Origin: Callorhinus ursinus
Lineage: Eukaryota > Chordata > Mammalia > Carnivora > Otariidae
Length of the DNA stretch: 64,000 bases
NCBI RefSeq assembly: GCF_003265705.1
Contig: NW_020312827.1
Span: 15,113,996-15,177,995, forward strand
Direction of reading: 5' to 3'
A model generated the notes under the pieces. It did no database searches. It had not been told where the DNA came from and worked only from the letters and a program-made list of their open reading frames with translations. Shown here piece after piece: positions 34,714 through 46,734 of the stretch. The translations under genes were made by a program, and so were the position numbers. Each line of letters begins with the position of its first letter. Positions within the stretch are counted from its first letter, which is position 1.

Positions 34714-35535
34714 ACATGCTTATTTAGAAGAGAATGGCAGGGACATCCTTTCTGATTCTCTCAAACCAGGACTCATAAGAACTCAACACTGGAAACTCTA
34801 GAATCTATCTGTATAAATTGACTCTGCTATTTTAAACTGCTTCCTGGGGTCATTTCAATTGTATCTGAAGAAAGAGTCATGAGAGGCAAATGAATTAAAT
34901 TTCCTTTCCTAAGTAATTACAATGCAAATCTAAAACTGTTATACCCTGTTTCCTAGAAATAACTAGGGCGGAGATTTTCTCTCTCTTTTTATTTTTACTT
35001 TTTGCCCCCTACTCATTTAGGAAAAGATGTAGTGATTAAGTAGAAATGAAAAAGCAATAATAGGAAGTTAAGTGTGAAAGGCAACTTAATTTCCTTGTTG
35101 CTCTGAACGCTTATAGTAGAGTGTGGGTTCTCACCCTTTCATCAAAGTAGCTTAATAGAACACGTGTCAGTGCCTAGCTGAACGTTTTTTTCTTAAAGAT
35201 GAACTAATTTCAAAATTTTTCCTGGATTACTTTATGCACCTTAATTCAGGTGCTTATTTGGTTGAGGTGCTGCAAAATGAAGTTCCTTAAATGTTCTGCT
35301 GTGAAAATGGCACTTACTTCTGATTGTGATTCTGAGTTTTTAAAAGACACTCTCTGTGCCCAAGCCCATTTGATCAATGGGCAAAATGTGTTATTTCATC
35401 ATTTGACAAGCCTTTCTCGACATTTGCACCATCACTGACAGAACTCAAGCATACGGAGCTTAGTTCCAAATGAAGCACGCAAAAGCACAGGCTCTAACGT
35501 GGCTTACAGGGGAGGGGTGCTATTTTTGCAAATCC
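34714..35535. promoter_or_regulatory. Repeat-free AT-rich block with a POU octamer
   Basis: No recognised repeat. It holds a perfect octamer ATGCAAAT at 34922-34929 directly after GTAATTAC, a homeodomain-type palindrome, giving a composite POU/homeodomain-like site. This could be a regulatory block. The evidence is motif-level only. Confidence 0.25.
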
Positions 35536-35544
35536 ATTTTCTGG

Positions 35545-35705
35545 AGATCTTTGCTACTCAGAATGGACTGGCAGCAACAGCATCACCTGGGAGCTTGTTA
35601 GTGCAGAATTTCAGGTCATACTATAGACGTGCTGAGTTGGAATCTGCATTTTATTAAGGCCTCACGAATATTCATAAGCAAGATTAATATTTGGGAAGAA
35701 CAGGT
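35545..35705 (+). mobile_element. MER5-like hAT-Charlie DNA transposon fragment
   Basis: 'GCAGCAACAGCATCACCTGG' with GAGCTTGTTAGTGCAGAATTTC and 'GAATCTGCATTTTATTAAGG' matches the core of non-autonomous MER5 elements. The terminal inverted repeats are not clear. Confidence 0.72.
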
Positions 35706-35782
35706 AGAGAACATTCTAGACTCCCATGATTCCTCTGTTTTCCTTTTTGCTCCACTCTATCAAATAGTATTATATTATTCAG
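35706..35782. other. Spacer, nothing recognised
   Basis: Short spacer between two mobile-element remnants. Confidence 0.4.
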
Positions 35783-36130
35783 AGTAGACTTCTTCACATA
35801 AGACAACCCCAAATCTCAGGGGCTTAACAAAAAAAGATCAATTTTCACCTCTTAGTCAATCGTGGACTGGGAGGGGGGCAATCTTCCCTATGTCATTTGT
35901 GAGCAGTCATTCTGTCTAGTGGCTTGTCTATCCCCAGGGACATCCTAGTTCATCCCTGGACCCCTGATTCTGAGCTTTCCATGAAGGAAGAGCCAGCACA
36001 TAGAGGAATGTGCAGGACCCTTTTATGGGTCAGGAATGGAAAAGGCATCACTGCTCCCTGCATCTCGTAGGTCAGGACTCAGTCACCTGGCCACATCTAG
36101 CTGCTAGAGAGACCGAGAAACGTCCCCTAT
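35783..36130 (-). mobile_element. Ancient LTR, antisense, family unresolved
   Basis: 'AAGACAACCCCAAATCTCAG' followed by GGGCTTAACAAAA resembles the antisense start of an old ERVL-type LTR. It then has a GTCACCTGGCCACATCTAGCTG segment typical of that group. Related plus-strand copies occur near 44.3 and 52.3 kb. Confidence 0.52.
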
Positions 36131-36179
36131 CTTTTTGCACAGAGGGGAAAGAAAGTGTTTCTGATAAACTTTTAGTCGG

Positions 36180-36400
36180 TCTCTGCCTTGCTCATCCATC
36201 ATCCAAGATCCAGCTAAAGCCCTACCTGTTTCTGAACTGCTTCAGGCAGGAGGATGTCTTCTAAATGACTATGGCACTTATTAGTTGGTCTTTTCATTTA
36301 CGCATTCCATAAACATCCTTGTATATTATCATTCAGGGATGTATGTCTTATTTTCCATTAGAATTAATAAGCACTTGTATAGCAGTTGGTCATGCCATTT
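36180..36400 (+). repeat. L2 LINE fragment, sense, diverged
   Basis: 'CATCCAAGATCCAGCTAAAG' then GCACTTATTAGTTGG and GAATTAATAAGCACTTG follow L2 3' order. Confidence 0.5.
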
Positions 36401-36695
36401 ATTTTTTAAAAATTCTGCAGAGCCAAGATTACTTTTATGCATATAATGATGATATTATTAACATTTATTGATCAAGTGAATGAATATTTGGGGCAGTATA
36501 ACAGTTCTTCTTATATCAGCATTTAGTAAATATCTCATGACTCTTTTCAATGTCTCGATTTTATGATTAACCCCCAAATTTTTTAAAATTATCCTCCTAA
36601 TCTCTTGTCACCTTTTTGCATATGTTATCAATTTTCTAGCCTTAATGCATCCTAATAGCAGTGCTTTGGTGGGGGCATAACATGGGCCACTGAAC
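36401..36695. other. Spacer, nothing recognised
   Basis: AT-rich single-copy DNA. Confidence 0.4.
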
Positions 36696-36848
36696 ACATC
36701 ATTATGCCCATGTCATGGTCAAAGTCCCAAGCAAAAATATAATTTGCGTAAAATCATATAACTGGTAAGTACGGAGAAGCCAGGGTTTGGATTCGGGTCA
36801 GTCTTATGGCTCCAAATCCAGGATATTGTTGACTGTGCCCCACATTTT
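36696..36848 (-). repeat. MIR SINE, antisense
   Basis: 'AAAATCATATAACTGGTAAG' followed by CCAGGGTTTGGATTCGGGTCAG and ATGGCTCCAAATCCAG matches the tRNA-related head of MIR in reverse. Confidence 0.75.
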
Positions 36849-37602
36849 CTTCAAAAGATAACTGCATTCTCTCGACTGCTTCAAAACATGATGACCATTG
36901 ACAATATTGTGAAGAATTAAGTATAATTTATAGACGGCTTTTTCATTTTTTAGTTCCCATTTTGCCAGTGTTGTCCAGGGAATGTAGGCTTGTTGGATCA
37001 GAGCTTTTAATTTGTCAAAAAAGTTTGGAATTTTTGCACAAAATAAGGTTTCTGGCTGTATCCAACCCAGTAGAGCTGGTAAGTAAACTCAAATATAAGG
37101 ACACTCGGTTTTATTGTAGTTTTGATGCCAAGACAAGTTTGGCTTTTTTTTTTTTTTTTTCCTTTTTTGGTTCCTATTTTCTTTGTTTCTTTTTTTTCCC
37201 TTCTTCTTCTTTTTACCTGTCTTCCTGGCTGCTTATAACATATTTTCTTTTCCTTAGAAATTAAAATATTAACTTGTGTACACTTGAGCCACACATTTTC
37301 TTTGACTTTGTCTGGAGCCCAGTGGGCTCTTTGAGTGTGAAAACTTCTTCTTCTGCTAATATTCTAATCTCATTTGTTTATTGCATATCCTCTCTTTGCT
37401 ATCTTTTGGAATTCCAGTTTTACATGTTTTAGGTCTTGGATTAATCCTTTATCATTCTGTTGACTTTTTCTCATTATCATTTTTTCTTTGTCTTTATGTT
37501 CTTGGAGGATTTTTTTTTTAGTTGATATTGTAAATCATATATTTGATTTGCCGCATTATACAATATATAGTTCATTGCCCCTAAACCTTTTACTTTATTT
37601 TA
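36849..37602. other. Pyrimidine-rich non-coding stretch
   Basis: T and CT runs at 37141-37215. The rest may be decayed antisense LINE. The two overlapping frames at 36962-37294 come from the simple sequence. Confidence 0.4.
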
Positions 37603-37934
37603 CTTTTTTTAATTGAAGTATAGTTGACATATAGTGTTATATTTGTTTCAGGTGTACAACATATTGATTCAACAATTCTATACATTACTCGTGTTCCAAT
37701 ATGGTGTCACCATGAAGCATTATTAAATATTATTGGCTATATTTCCTATGCTGTACTTTTCATCTCTGTGACTTGTTTACTTTGTAACTAGAGGTTTGTA
37801 CCTTAGTCCACTTTATCTACCTCACCAATCCTCCTACCCACCTCCGCTCTGGCAACTACCAGTTTGTTGTCTGTATTTAAGAATCTGTTTTTGTTGTTGT
37901 TTCTCTGCTTTATTTTTTAGATTCCACATGTAAG
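37603..37934 (-). repeat. L1M-type LINE 3' UTR, antisense
   Basis: 'TTTTTAATTGAAGTATAGTT', 'GTTTCAGGTGTACAACATAT', TCTGGCAACTACCAGTTTG and TTTTTTAGATTCCACATGTAA are classic antisense L1M 3' UTR landmarks, all in order. Confidence 0.9.
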
Positions 37935-38540
37935 CAAAACCCAAAGCATTTTAAATTTTGCTAGTCATGTCTTTCAAGAACTAAATCTTGTTCCTACTTC
38001 AAATAAGCAACTTTCTCTTGAAATACACTCAGAAAATGAATCAGAAATTTTTCCCTGAGAATTTTTTTTCTTCTTGGAGGGAATTTTTCTCAAAGGAAAG
38101 TATTTGTCCTGAGGACTCAGATAATCATCTTATGATCTGATGATTTTTTTCACTATGCCTGGTGATTTTCTTTCATCTTCTGTAGAGCCAAGGTGGCTAC
38201 GATTTTATTCGCAAGAAAAAAAGCAAATTTTATATGTGATTAGTTTTAGTTTAGGTAGGTATGGCAAAAGTCTCTGATTTACTCAGTGGTTTTTGCTGTT
38301 TAATATTTCTCCATTGCATTGTGTCCCTTTTTATCTCTTAATTATCTGAGTGTTTCCCTGCCCCATTGCTGAAGCCCCTGAAAATGAAGGAGAGTTGTGA
38401 CTATTGGTGCTGGAGCCTTCAGAATCCGAAGACCCCAGGATCATTCTTTAATGGTTCCAACAAGGTGCCTGGTTGTCAGTCTGTGTCATCTGACCAGCAA
38501 AGAGGAAGGAAGTATTTTACTCTATACATTAAAAAAAAAA
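37935..38540. other. Non-coding sequence, nothing recognised
   Basis: AT-rich DNA between two L1 pieces. No gene. Confidence 0.4.
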
Positions 38541-38760
38541 ATAGACTTAATTTTTTAAAAGATTTTATTTATTTATTTGACAGAAAGAGAGAACACAAGC
38601 AGGGAGAGTGGCAGAGGGAGAGGGAGAAGCAGACTCTCCGCTGAGCAGCTGAGCAGGGAGCCTGTCATGGGGCTTGATCCCAGGACCCTGGGATCATGAC
38701 CTGGGCCAAAGGCAGACGCTTAACCGACTGAGCCACCCAGGCACCCCATAGACTTAATTT
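38541..38760 (-). mobile_element. CAN-SINE, antisense, with 13-bp target-site duplication
   Basis: ATAGACTTAATTT is present at 38541-38553 and 38748-38760, identical. Between them lies an antisense CAN-SINE: A-tail read as poly-T, 'AAAGATTTTATTTATTTATT', GA-rich body, GGGATCATGACCTGGGCC and a CCACCCAGGCACCCC head. It has a small GCTGAGCA duplication near 38641. It sits at the left boundary of an antisense L1 fragment. Confidence 0.96.
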
Positions 38761-39031
38761 CTTTAGAGTAGTTTTAGGTTTACATAAGCACGAGCAGAAA
38801 ATACAGAATTCCCATACACTCCCTTTCTCCCCCTCTCTTTCCCCAGTTATTAACATTTTGGATTAATGTTGTACATTTCTTTACAGTCAATGAGACAATA
38901 TTGATACATTATTATTAACTAAAGCCCACAGCTTATATTAGGGTTCACTCTTTGTGTTTTACATCCCATGGGTTTTGACAAATGCATAAGGTCATGTATC
39001 CATCATTACAGTTATCACACAGGATGTTGTT
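38761..39031 (-). repeat. L1M-type LINE 3' fragment, antisense
   Basis: 'AGTTTTAGGTTTACATAAGC' followed by 'GAAAATACAGAATTCCCATA', 'TATTAGGGTTCACTCTTTGT', 'CATGGGTTTTGACAAATGC' (shortened) and 'CATGTATCCATCATTACAGT' matches old L1 antisense in order. Confidence 0.85.
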
Positions 39032-39680
39032 TTTGAATAGTTAAGTTCACTGTACTCCTTAGCCCCACACAGTCACCAGTTAGCTTGGAAATAGTATCAG
39101 CCACATTTTTGGGGCCCAGAATTACTGAAGAGCTGAATTGTGTATACTCCAAAAGCAATGACATTGGCTCTTGTTGGGGGAAAACAGCATCGGTGTTGGC
39201 TGCACCGAGATTCAACACAACTGGAAAGAAATATGACCTTTCATCAACACTAGAATAAAATTTCCAAAATCATTTATGGAGTAGAAATTTCTTTTCTTTT
39301 AAAAACTCTGTGGTCAAAAGAGAAAACAAACAAACAACTTCATTGTTTCCTTTTTCATTGACCCTGCTATTTTGAGTGTGGGGACATCTTTATTAGGATG
39401 GGGATTCTTTGTTTATAGGAAATAGGAAGGGAGCTATACAATAAGGGATTGCTTAAAGGATGAGTATTTGGATTATTCTTGCACATTGGTTATGATGTGA
39501 TGAAGGTAACTGGGATCTATGCCCTTTGCTAACATATATGAACTTCTTTATTTATATTTCTGCCTTGCTGAAGCAATGCCCCCTATGTCTCAGAATATCT
39601 CTCCCCCCTCAGGTAAGTTTTTGAAAACTTCTCCATTTGCTTTTTAAGCTTATTTCTCTTTTGCTTGCATTGGTTGACCA
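39032..39680. other. Non-coding sequence, nothing recognised
   Basis: Single-copy DNA with one 67-codon frame. No motif cluster. Confidence 0.4.
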
Positions 39681-40252
39681 GGTATTATTTTTCTATTGCT
39701 CTGTAAAACATTAACACAAATGTAGCAGCTTAAACTCACTCCTGTTTGTTATCTCAGGTCTGTTAAGTCAGAAATCTGGGTGGGCGGGACTGGGTTTTCT
39801 TTTCTGGGTCTCACACTCCAAGTCTTGCCTGGGCTGAGCTCCCATCTTAAGTCTCTGAGAAAGTCTACATTCAAGTTAATTCAGGTGGTAGAATCCAGTT
39901 CCCTGTGGCTATAGATCTGAGATCCATGTTTCCTCGCTGGCTGTCCTCAACATTTCAAAATCACCAGCATTCCTTCACACACGTCCTTTCCATTTTCAAA
40001 GGAACAATGGCAGGTCAAGTCTTCCTTACATTTTTCAGGTCTTTGACTTCTACCACCAGTCTGAGAAAGCTCTCTGCTTTAAGGGTTAATGTGATTAGAT
40101 CAGCCCCATCAGGATAATTAGCATGGGCTGATTAAAGTCAACTGTGCTTTAATGGGGAGTGATGTTGCCTGTGGTCTATGTCTATAGTCATGGAAGTGAT
40201 ATTTCATCATATTCACATGTTCTGAAGATTAGAGCATGAACTCTTCTGGGGA
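39681..40252 (-). mobile_element. MaLR/MLT1-group LTR, antisense
   Basis: 'TATTTTTCTATTGCTCTGTA' start, GCAGCTTAAACTCACTCCTG, 'TTCCTCGCTGGCTGTC', a GAGAAAGCTCTCTGCTTTAAGG segment and AATGTGATTAGATCAGCCC follow an ancient antisense MLT1-like LTR. The right end is cut short. No internal genes. Confidence 0.7.
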
Positions 40253-40539
40253 GCATGCATGGTAGCATGTTTAGGATTATAATTATGCCTACTTCCCATC
40301 CTCCTGCCCCCATCCTTTGTGCCATTGTTGCCATATATTTTACATTTTTATGTGCTCTAAACACATAGAACATCATTACTATTTTTGCCTTAGACAGTTA
40401 TCTTTTAGAACAATTAAAAATAAGGATAAAACACCCTTTTGTTTTTACCTTCAATTTTTTTTCCCATTTCCAACATTATTAATTACTTTATGTAGAATTT
40501 CAAGTTTCTGATATATTCCTTCTGTCTGAGGAGCTTCTT
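40253..40539. other. Spacer, nothing recognised
   Basis: AT-rich. Possibly the eroded left end of the LINE that follows. Confidence 0.4.
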
Positions 40540-41640
40540 TTAATATTTCTTTAGAATAAGTCTGTTGGCAATAAATTCTCTCAGTTATCGTTTGAGAAAA
40601 ATCTTCCTTTGTTCTTTATGTTAAAAGATATTTTCATTGGGTGTAGAATTCTTTGTTGACAGGGTTTTTTCTTTTTTTCAGAGTTTTAAAGATATCACTC
40701 TGTTTTCTTTTAGCTTATATGGTTTCTGGTGATGAGGTTCCTGTAACTTTTATTCTTGTTCTTCCATTAGGAATATACCTCTTTTCTTTGGATGCCTTTC
40801 AATTTTTGGCATATAGCAATTTGAATGTGATATGCCTAGATTATTTTATTTTTTCTGGCTTGGTGTGCTTTGAGCTTTTTGGATTTGGAGTTTGGTGCCC
40901 ATAATTACTTCTGGGAAATTCTCAGCAAAATATTCTTTTATGCATATATACCTCTTTTTCTGTGATTCAAGTCATGTATATTTTAGACCATTTGAGATTT
41001 TCTTATAGTTCTTAATAACAGTTCTATACTATTTTTATTTTCACACATTTTCTCTTTGTATTTCAGTGTGGGTAATTTCTACTGAGCTATCTCCAAGTTT
41101 ATTGCTTCTTTCTTTGGCCCTGTTCAGTCTACCGAGGAATTCATAGAAGGCGTTCTTCATCTCAGTTTACCGTTTTTCAGTTGTACCATTCACATTTGAT
41201 TCTTCGTTATAAAGTCCAACTCTCTGCTGAAGTCACCCCTCGGACCTTGTATGTTGCCTACTTTTTACATTAGGATCTTGCTGTAGTAATAATAGTTATT
41301 TTAAATGCCTTGTCCAATAGTTCTAGCATATTTGTCCTATCCAGGTCTGGTTCTAGGGATTGTGTTTTCTCTTGCCTTTTTGTGTGTGTCATAGTTTTTT
41401 TTGGAAGTCAGACATCTTATGTAGGAGAGCTGTCAGTAATGTAAATATTTTTTAATGTTTAGAGATGTGCATGCCTTTTCTACGGAGAGACCTTTAGAGT
41501 TGGGGGCAGGGGTGAATCAATCTAGATAGGAGTTGAGCTGTGTTGGAGGTTTGTTGTTGCTATGGTTACCCTGAGTGCACCACAGGCATCAAATTCCTCT
41601 AGTGGCATCTCCTGTTAAAGGTGAAGGTTGATTTGAGGCC
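40540..41640 (-). repeat. Ancient LINE (L1/HAL1 type), antisense
   Basis: Landmarks in order include AATAAATTCTCTCAGTTATCG, 'TTGGGTGTAGAATTCTTTGT', a 'GGTTTCTGGTGATGAGG' segment, 'TTCTGGGAAATTCTCAGCAA', 'TCTAGCATATTTGTCCTATC' and 'GGAAGTCAGACATCTTATGT'. I recall this order from the antisense strand of mammal-wide L1/HAL1 elements. All frames are broken. Confidence 0.72.
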
Positions 41641-42769
41641 ATTTTTTTTTTTCCAATTTCTACTTTTCCTTGGACCTAGATTTTTCCTTTGTGTGTGCCC
41701 TGAAGAGAATCTATCTCCTGTACCTCTTTAGCTATACTCTACTATTACTTTTATTAAGGGAGTTCTCTGTTACTTGTAGGAAACCTCAGTCTTATACACA
41801 GGCACTTCAGCCCGGGCTGTCAGGTGTATGCTCTTGCATGTTCTCCAACTATAGTATGTGGTCCTCGTGAGTATTTTTGCCCCTCCCCCAGCTCTCTTTG
41901 GCTCTCCTCTTCACCCGGTCGCGTGATTGCTCCAACATCCTAGGGTAGTCACCCTTCTCCATGCAAATTAGGGTTTGTGTTCTTTAGGGAAGATAGTGGA
42001 GGTAGGTCTAGATAGAATTTCAGTAAGGGCTGCTGTTCTGCTTTCCAAAACAGCAATATCTGGGAAGCTTTCCAGGATTCTCTCTAATCCTCCCTGTGAG
42101 CACCTGTGGATTCATGGAAGGGAAGTGTGCCCAAGGATGTAAATCCTCCTATACATCTGTCGCTTCCGAGGGCTTCAGACTCTTGCACTGAGATAATTAA
42201 TTAATTGTAATTTGTTACAGTTTTAGCAATTCATTAAAACATTTTAGCTTCATACCGGCTTATGTTTTGCCCCTCAGCCTCTGCCCCAACCAAACAAATC
42301 CTTGGTGCCTGTTTCTCCCTGCAGATGCCAATCTCTAGGTGTCCAATTGTCTATTTTCTCCATGAGCTAAACTTTCTGATGGGTCCAAGAAAAGTTGGTA
42401 ATTTGAGTTTGTCTAGTGTTATAAGTTTGAATGCTCTTTGTGGTTCTCCATATTTCTGAGCTGAAACTGGCATACTATGTATTTTAATTAACTCATTCTC
42501 AGGCAAATATTTAGCAGCATCTAGAGAGAACTGTCAATACAGCAATGATCTACTTGACAATCAGAATTATTCCTTTATGCACTGAATGTAGACATCTTGT
42601 TATTTAGAGTCGCACAATCAAAAATCAACCCTATTTTGTTTGAAAGCAGTTATGTTAATTTGGCTTACGAATTTTACAGAAGCAAAAGTAACCCGTAGAC
42701 TTTGGTGTTTCCATACTGCTTCTCTGGTGCCTGTATTGTTCCTGTGGCACAGTGTTGGTGTGCCTCCTT
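41641..42769. other. Non-coding sequence, possibly decayed LINE at the left
   Basis: The left 500 bp may continue the LINE. The frame at 42640-43119 (159 codons) starts here, overlaps an L2 3' end and has no domain. Confidence 0.4.
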
Positions 42770-42885
42770 CAGAGAGAGTCTTTGAGAGAAGGTGTGATGT
42801 CTCATCTATCTTTGTTTTCCTTTTGCCAAGCACAATATCTGGTATAGAGTGGCAACTCAATAAATACTTGTTTAATGTTGCTCAA
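42770..42885 (+). repeat. L2 LINE 3' end
   Basis: 'GAAGGTGTGATGTCTCATCT', 'TTGCCAAGCACAATATCTGG' and 'CTCAATAAATACTTGTTTAA' match the L2 3' end and poly-A signal region. Confidence 0.7.
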
Positions 42886-43824
42886 TATCTCTGGGTCTCA
42901 CTCCATGAGTTGATGCACTTCCTGAGAGTCTTTGGTTTCCCGGACTCTATGTCTCAAGAGCTGACCGAAGTCTTCTTCCGACTGTTTGGCTTGTATTATA
43001 CCATAAAAAGCACACAAATCAGATGTGCTCTGAGAAAGCCTGGGGCATGTGCCCAAGTGATGTGTGTGTGCTTCAAGGAGCCTTATTTCTCAGGCGGGGG
43101 ACCAGAAGCCACTGGATGATCTCCAGATATAACTACTGTGTCTTGTAGTTGGAGTATTTTTTAATGCTTAATGAAAAATAGAATTTCAATTTGAACTCTA
43201 TAAGGCAAGAAGAGGCTTACATTAAGGGAACAAGTACAAGCAGACATGGAGGAGAGATGGAAGAACTGTGACTGCCTTCATTACGTGTGTGCAGTTCAGC
43301 AGAAATGATGCTCTGGGTGAATCTTAAATAGTCTAGCAAAGTGAAATCCCCTCAGCTCATCTGTTAAGTCAGTGAATATGGTAATCTGTGTGTGACAGAA
43401 GCCTCCACAGCTGCTCCTCAGCAGTGCAATCTGATGGGGGGATTTGTTTTTGTTATAAGGCTCGCTGGACTCTCCATAAGGCATGGAAGAGAAAAATTTG
43501 ACGCTCGTTTGCATCAAATAACTCTTTAGATGATGATTTCTGCTGCTTTAGGGTCTTGATATATGTGCAAGGAATAGGTAGTGGGGTTTGATTTGGAAGA
43601 ATAAAATTGATTATAGCCTGCCCCTCTGGTTCCCCCACCTACCTCCTTTCACCACCCCCCCAACCCATACCATATATTCACAATACACTAAAGTTGCCCA
43701 TTTCAACATCTCTGTAGAGGATTTAAGGCTGCTCACTTGGCAGGTCAGATCCCACGTATCTTGTTGCTGGTCCTACGTTGCTGTTGTACCGAGGGAATTA
43801 GGAGGCTTTGTAGAAAGAGAAGAG
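42886..43824. other. Non-coding sequence, nothing recognised
   Basis: Single-copy DNA. The frames at 42640-43119 and 43588-43893 do not resemble any family. Confidence 0.45.
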
Positions 43825-44035
43825 AGATCATGGGCTTTAAAGCCAGCCAGGTCTGGGTTCAAATCTGCACCCTGCTATTTTCTAGCTTTATGATCCTGGT
43901 CAAGTGATACTCTCGGTCTTTCATCTATAGCACAGAGGTAGAAGCACTAAACTCATAGAATTCCTAAGAGGATAAAATGATGTGTGTATGATGTGTGATG
44001 AGGATAAAAAATGTGTGTAAGGCATTTGGTTTGAA
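43825..44035 (+). repeat. MIR SINE, sense
   Basis: 'CATGGGCTTTAAAGCCAGCC', 'AGGTCTGGGTTCAAATCTGC', 'CTATTTTCTAGCTTTATGAT' and CCTAAGAGGATAAAATGATG follow MIR in order, including the tRNA-like B-box region. Confidence 0.85.
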
Positions 44036-44289
44036 AAAAAGGGGAATTTAATAGATGTTAGCCATTATTACTAATATCTACTATTGTTTATTTTCGTCCC
44101 TGGCTTCATGATTTAGCTTTCAGCTGTTTTCTGAAGCTCTTACCCTATAGATTCGGCCACATATGTCAAACTCCTCCTCATGCTCAAATCCTTCACTTGG
44201 CAAGGTGCTCAGCCCCTTAGCCTGCAGATGTGTGGAGTCTTGCTTGATCATTTCCTAATAGCGTGGGTCCGTGGCAGGCTTTTATTCCT
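44036..44289. other. Spacer, perhaps L2-derived
   Basis: CT-rich text at 44110-44240 loosely recalls sense L2. Not firm. Confidence 0.35.
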
Positions 44290-44630
44290 AACCCATGTTG
44301 AAGCCTCTCCCTGCAGGAGGATTAGATAGCTCTATCTCCTTGAGTGCATGTGTGGTCATGTGATTTACTTTGACCAGTGAAATATAAGCAAAAGTGGTAT
44401 GTTATTGCCAGGCAGAGCCTTTAACCTGTGGGTGGTCATTTTTTACCACCTCTCCAATGACAGAGCCACATTGGGATGGGTCTTCCCGAGGCTTGGGTCC
44501 TTGAGTGGCTGTGATGAGCAGAGCCTGGTGACCATGATAGAGGTAGTATGAGTAAGAAGTAACTTTTCTGTTATAAGCCGAGAGGTTTTTGATTTGTTAC
44601 TGCAGCATAACCTGGCGCATCCTAAGTGCT
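44290..44630 (+). mobile_element. Ancient LTR, sense, family unresolved
   Basis: 'GTCATGTGATTTACTTTGAC', CAGTGAAATATAAGCAAAAGTGG and the end 'GATTTGTTACTGCAGCATAA' with CCTGGCGCATCCTAA match an old ERVL-type LTR read in sense. It appears to be related to the copies at 35.8 (antisense) and 52.3 kb. Confidence 0.62.
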
Positions 44631-45584
44631 ATGAGCCTTATCCTTCAATTCTAGCTCCAGTTAGAGTTCTCTTTACCTGCCAACAGCTCCATCAATCCAT
44701 GTGGATCTTTGTTCCCTGTCAAGTTGTTCTGCCCATTCAATGACTGTCAAATGGGTGTGTAAGGCCACAAGCCAATGCTTCTGCTCAATCTATCTTTTCC
44801 TCCCACTCCGACTTTAGCCTGCTAAAACCTGCTCTAAATGTCAAACTGAATTACACACAGTTGTAAAGAAAGTTGGGGCTGGGAAGGGTGGCTCTGGGGT
44901 GCTTCAATTCTTCTACTCTCCCTACATTTCCCAACTCTCATTCTTTTTGCCTGGTGCTCAAACTTGACATGCAATGTAGTTCCCTACAGAGAGGCTGGGG
45001 CTACAAATAGGCAGGTCTTGCTCTGGGGCTGCCAGACAGAGGCTGCATTGCTAGTCTTGGGCCATTTGTCCTCCTACTACACTGCTCATGGTGAGCAAGG
45101 GCTGTCTGTCTGTCCTTGTCTGCCTCTTGAGCTCTCTGTGTTTTCCTCACTGTATTTGTGTATTGTCCCTCGTCTTCATATGTAGCCTCAACCGTGCTTC
45201 CAGGTCCCGACACTATGGTCGGGAGAACTGAGCAGGTGCTGTCCTACTGGTTAGGTTCAGCGTTGTCTGCCTTGCCTCTCCTGATGCCATATTGAGCTTC
45301 TGTCCTGTCTCTGAATGCCTCTTTGGCTTTTACCCTGGACTCAGGATCCTTCCAGTATAGAGCCTGCTTCCCTGTTGCATTCTCAAGGATTATAACCAGT
45401 ACTCAGAGCTGAACTCTTTGGCCTGAGCCCTGTCCCTTTGATGTCAGTTAATTAGTGGCTGCAAAGAACGGAAACCATCTTGAACAAAAAAAGGGTTTAC
45501 CGTGAAGCTAAACAAATCTTGGAACTAGAAAAAGAAGGTCATTGGAAACCAAGGGAGCTCTTAGTTTCTGTCATAGGATCTCTG
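44631..45584. other. Non-coding sequence, nothing recognised
   Basis: Single-copy DNA. Frames at 44964-45213 overlap on opposite strands and show no domain. Confidence 0.4.
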
Positions 45585-45990
45585 TTTCAGCCACCGATTG
45601 TTGTATAACAAAATACCCCAAGATGCATTGGCCTAAAACAATGAGACTGCCTTATTTCTCATGATTCTGTGGGTTGGCCAGGTACTTCCTCTGCTTTAAA
45701 TAGTGTCAGCTAGTGCCCTGGGATGGCTGGAAGTTCCAAAACGTCCTCCCTTTCTTGAATGACAGTTAGTGCTGGCTGGGACTAATGGCCAGGCCTTTGG
45801 CTCTTCTTTATGTTCTACTGCCTTTTATCCTAAATGATTATCCATATGCTGTTTCATGGGATACCTTTATTAGCTGGCACCTGAACTAGGGAGCCTTCCG
45901 GGATTCAACTCACATCTATCGCAGTATGAGTGCTCCAAGAGGGACAAGGAGCCAGGATTTCTGCTTTCAGTCCTTGCCGTTTTGTCATTG
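45585..45990 (-). mobile_element. Ancient LTR, antisense, family unresolved
   Basis: 'GATTGTTGTATAACAAAATA' with CCCCAAGATGCATTGGCC, 'CATGATTCTGTGGGTTGGCC', 'CCCTGGGATGGCTGGAAG' and 'GAGTGCTCCAAGAGGGAC' match a widespread old ERVL/MaLR-type LTR in reverse. Confidence 0.58.
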
Positions 45991-46734
45991 ATTGCCTGAG
46001 CAGACAGGTGCTGTTCCACATTTTACCTCTGCTGGGTCAATTACAGTGATTTCAAAGGACATAAATGTGTCTGACAAGTCTCATTGGAAAGAAAATTCCT
46101 TCAGATTAACAATAAATTGATCTGATTACACAATCCTGGTATCATTCAGAAGAAAAACGCAAGGCTGAAGTGGAGTGGCAATCTTTATTCATATCAATCT
46201 GTGAGAAAATGGAGTGTAAGGAAAGCTTGAGGCAAGGAATGAAAAATGTCTGCTCTCTGATGGCCAAAAAATACCCGCATCTCAGTGATGCTACTACTCA
46301 GAGATGTGCAGGACAGATGTTTAGAAACTATTAAGAGAATTGCAGACTTACTGATTTACCTTTTTGTAATAAGGCAAAGGTCTCAAGATCTTAATATTTG
46401 GAACCCAGATGGGAGGTAGCTTTGCCCTATCACGTTATTTTTAGGCATTTTTGTGAGCCTGGTGAAGATCAACAGAGTGGTAACATACTTTGCCTGTGAC
46501 CTACAGTAGGCTTGACATGCATGTTAGTCACACACCTAGCAATGATGGGGAGAAACTAACTGATTGGCTTAATAGAGACAGAGAGATTACACTCAATGAC
46601 ATGGTAACTGTTGCTCTTGATGGATCACCTCTGTGGTAAAGACTTATCTGACTCTCCCAGGCAAAATGACTCCTTCCTTCCTCTCTTCTCTCACAGTGCC
46701 CTGGATACACATCTATTAAAACACTTCTCAAATC
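45991..46734. other. Non-coding sequence, nothing recognised
   Basis: Single-copy DNA with small frames only. Confidence 0.4.

Noticed and set aside
42640..43119. 159-codon plus-strand frame
   Set aside because: It runs through an L2 3' end and unrelated flanking DNA in one frame, which points to chance.
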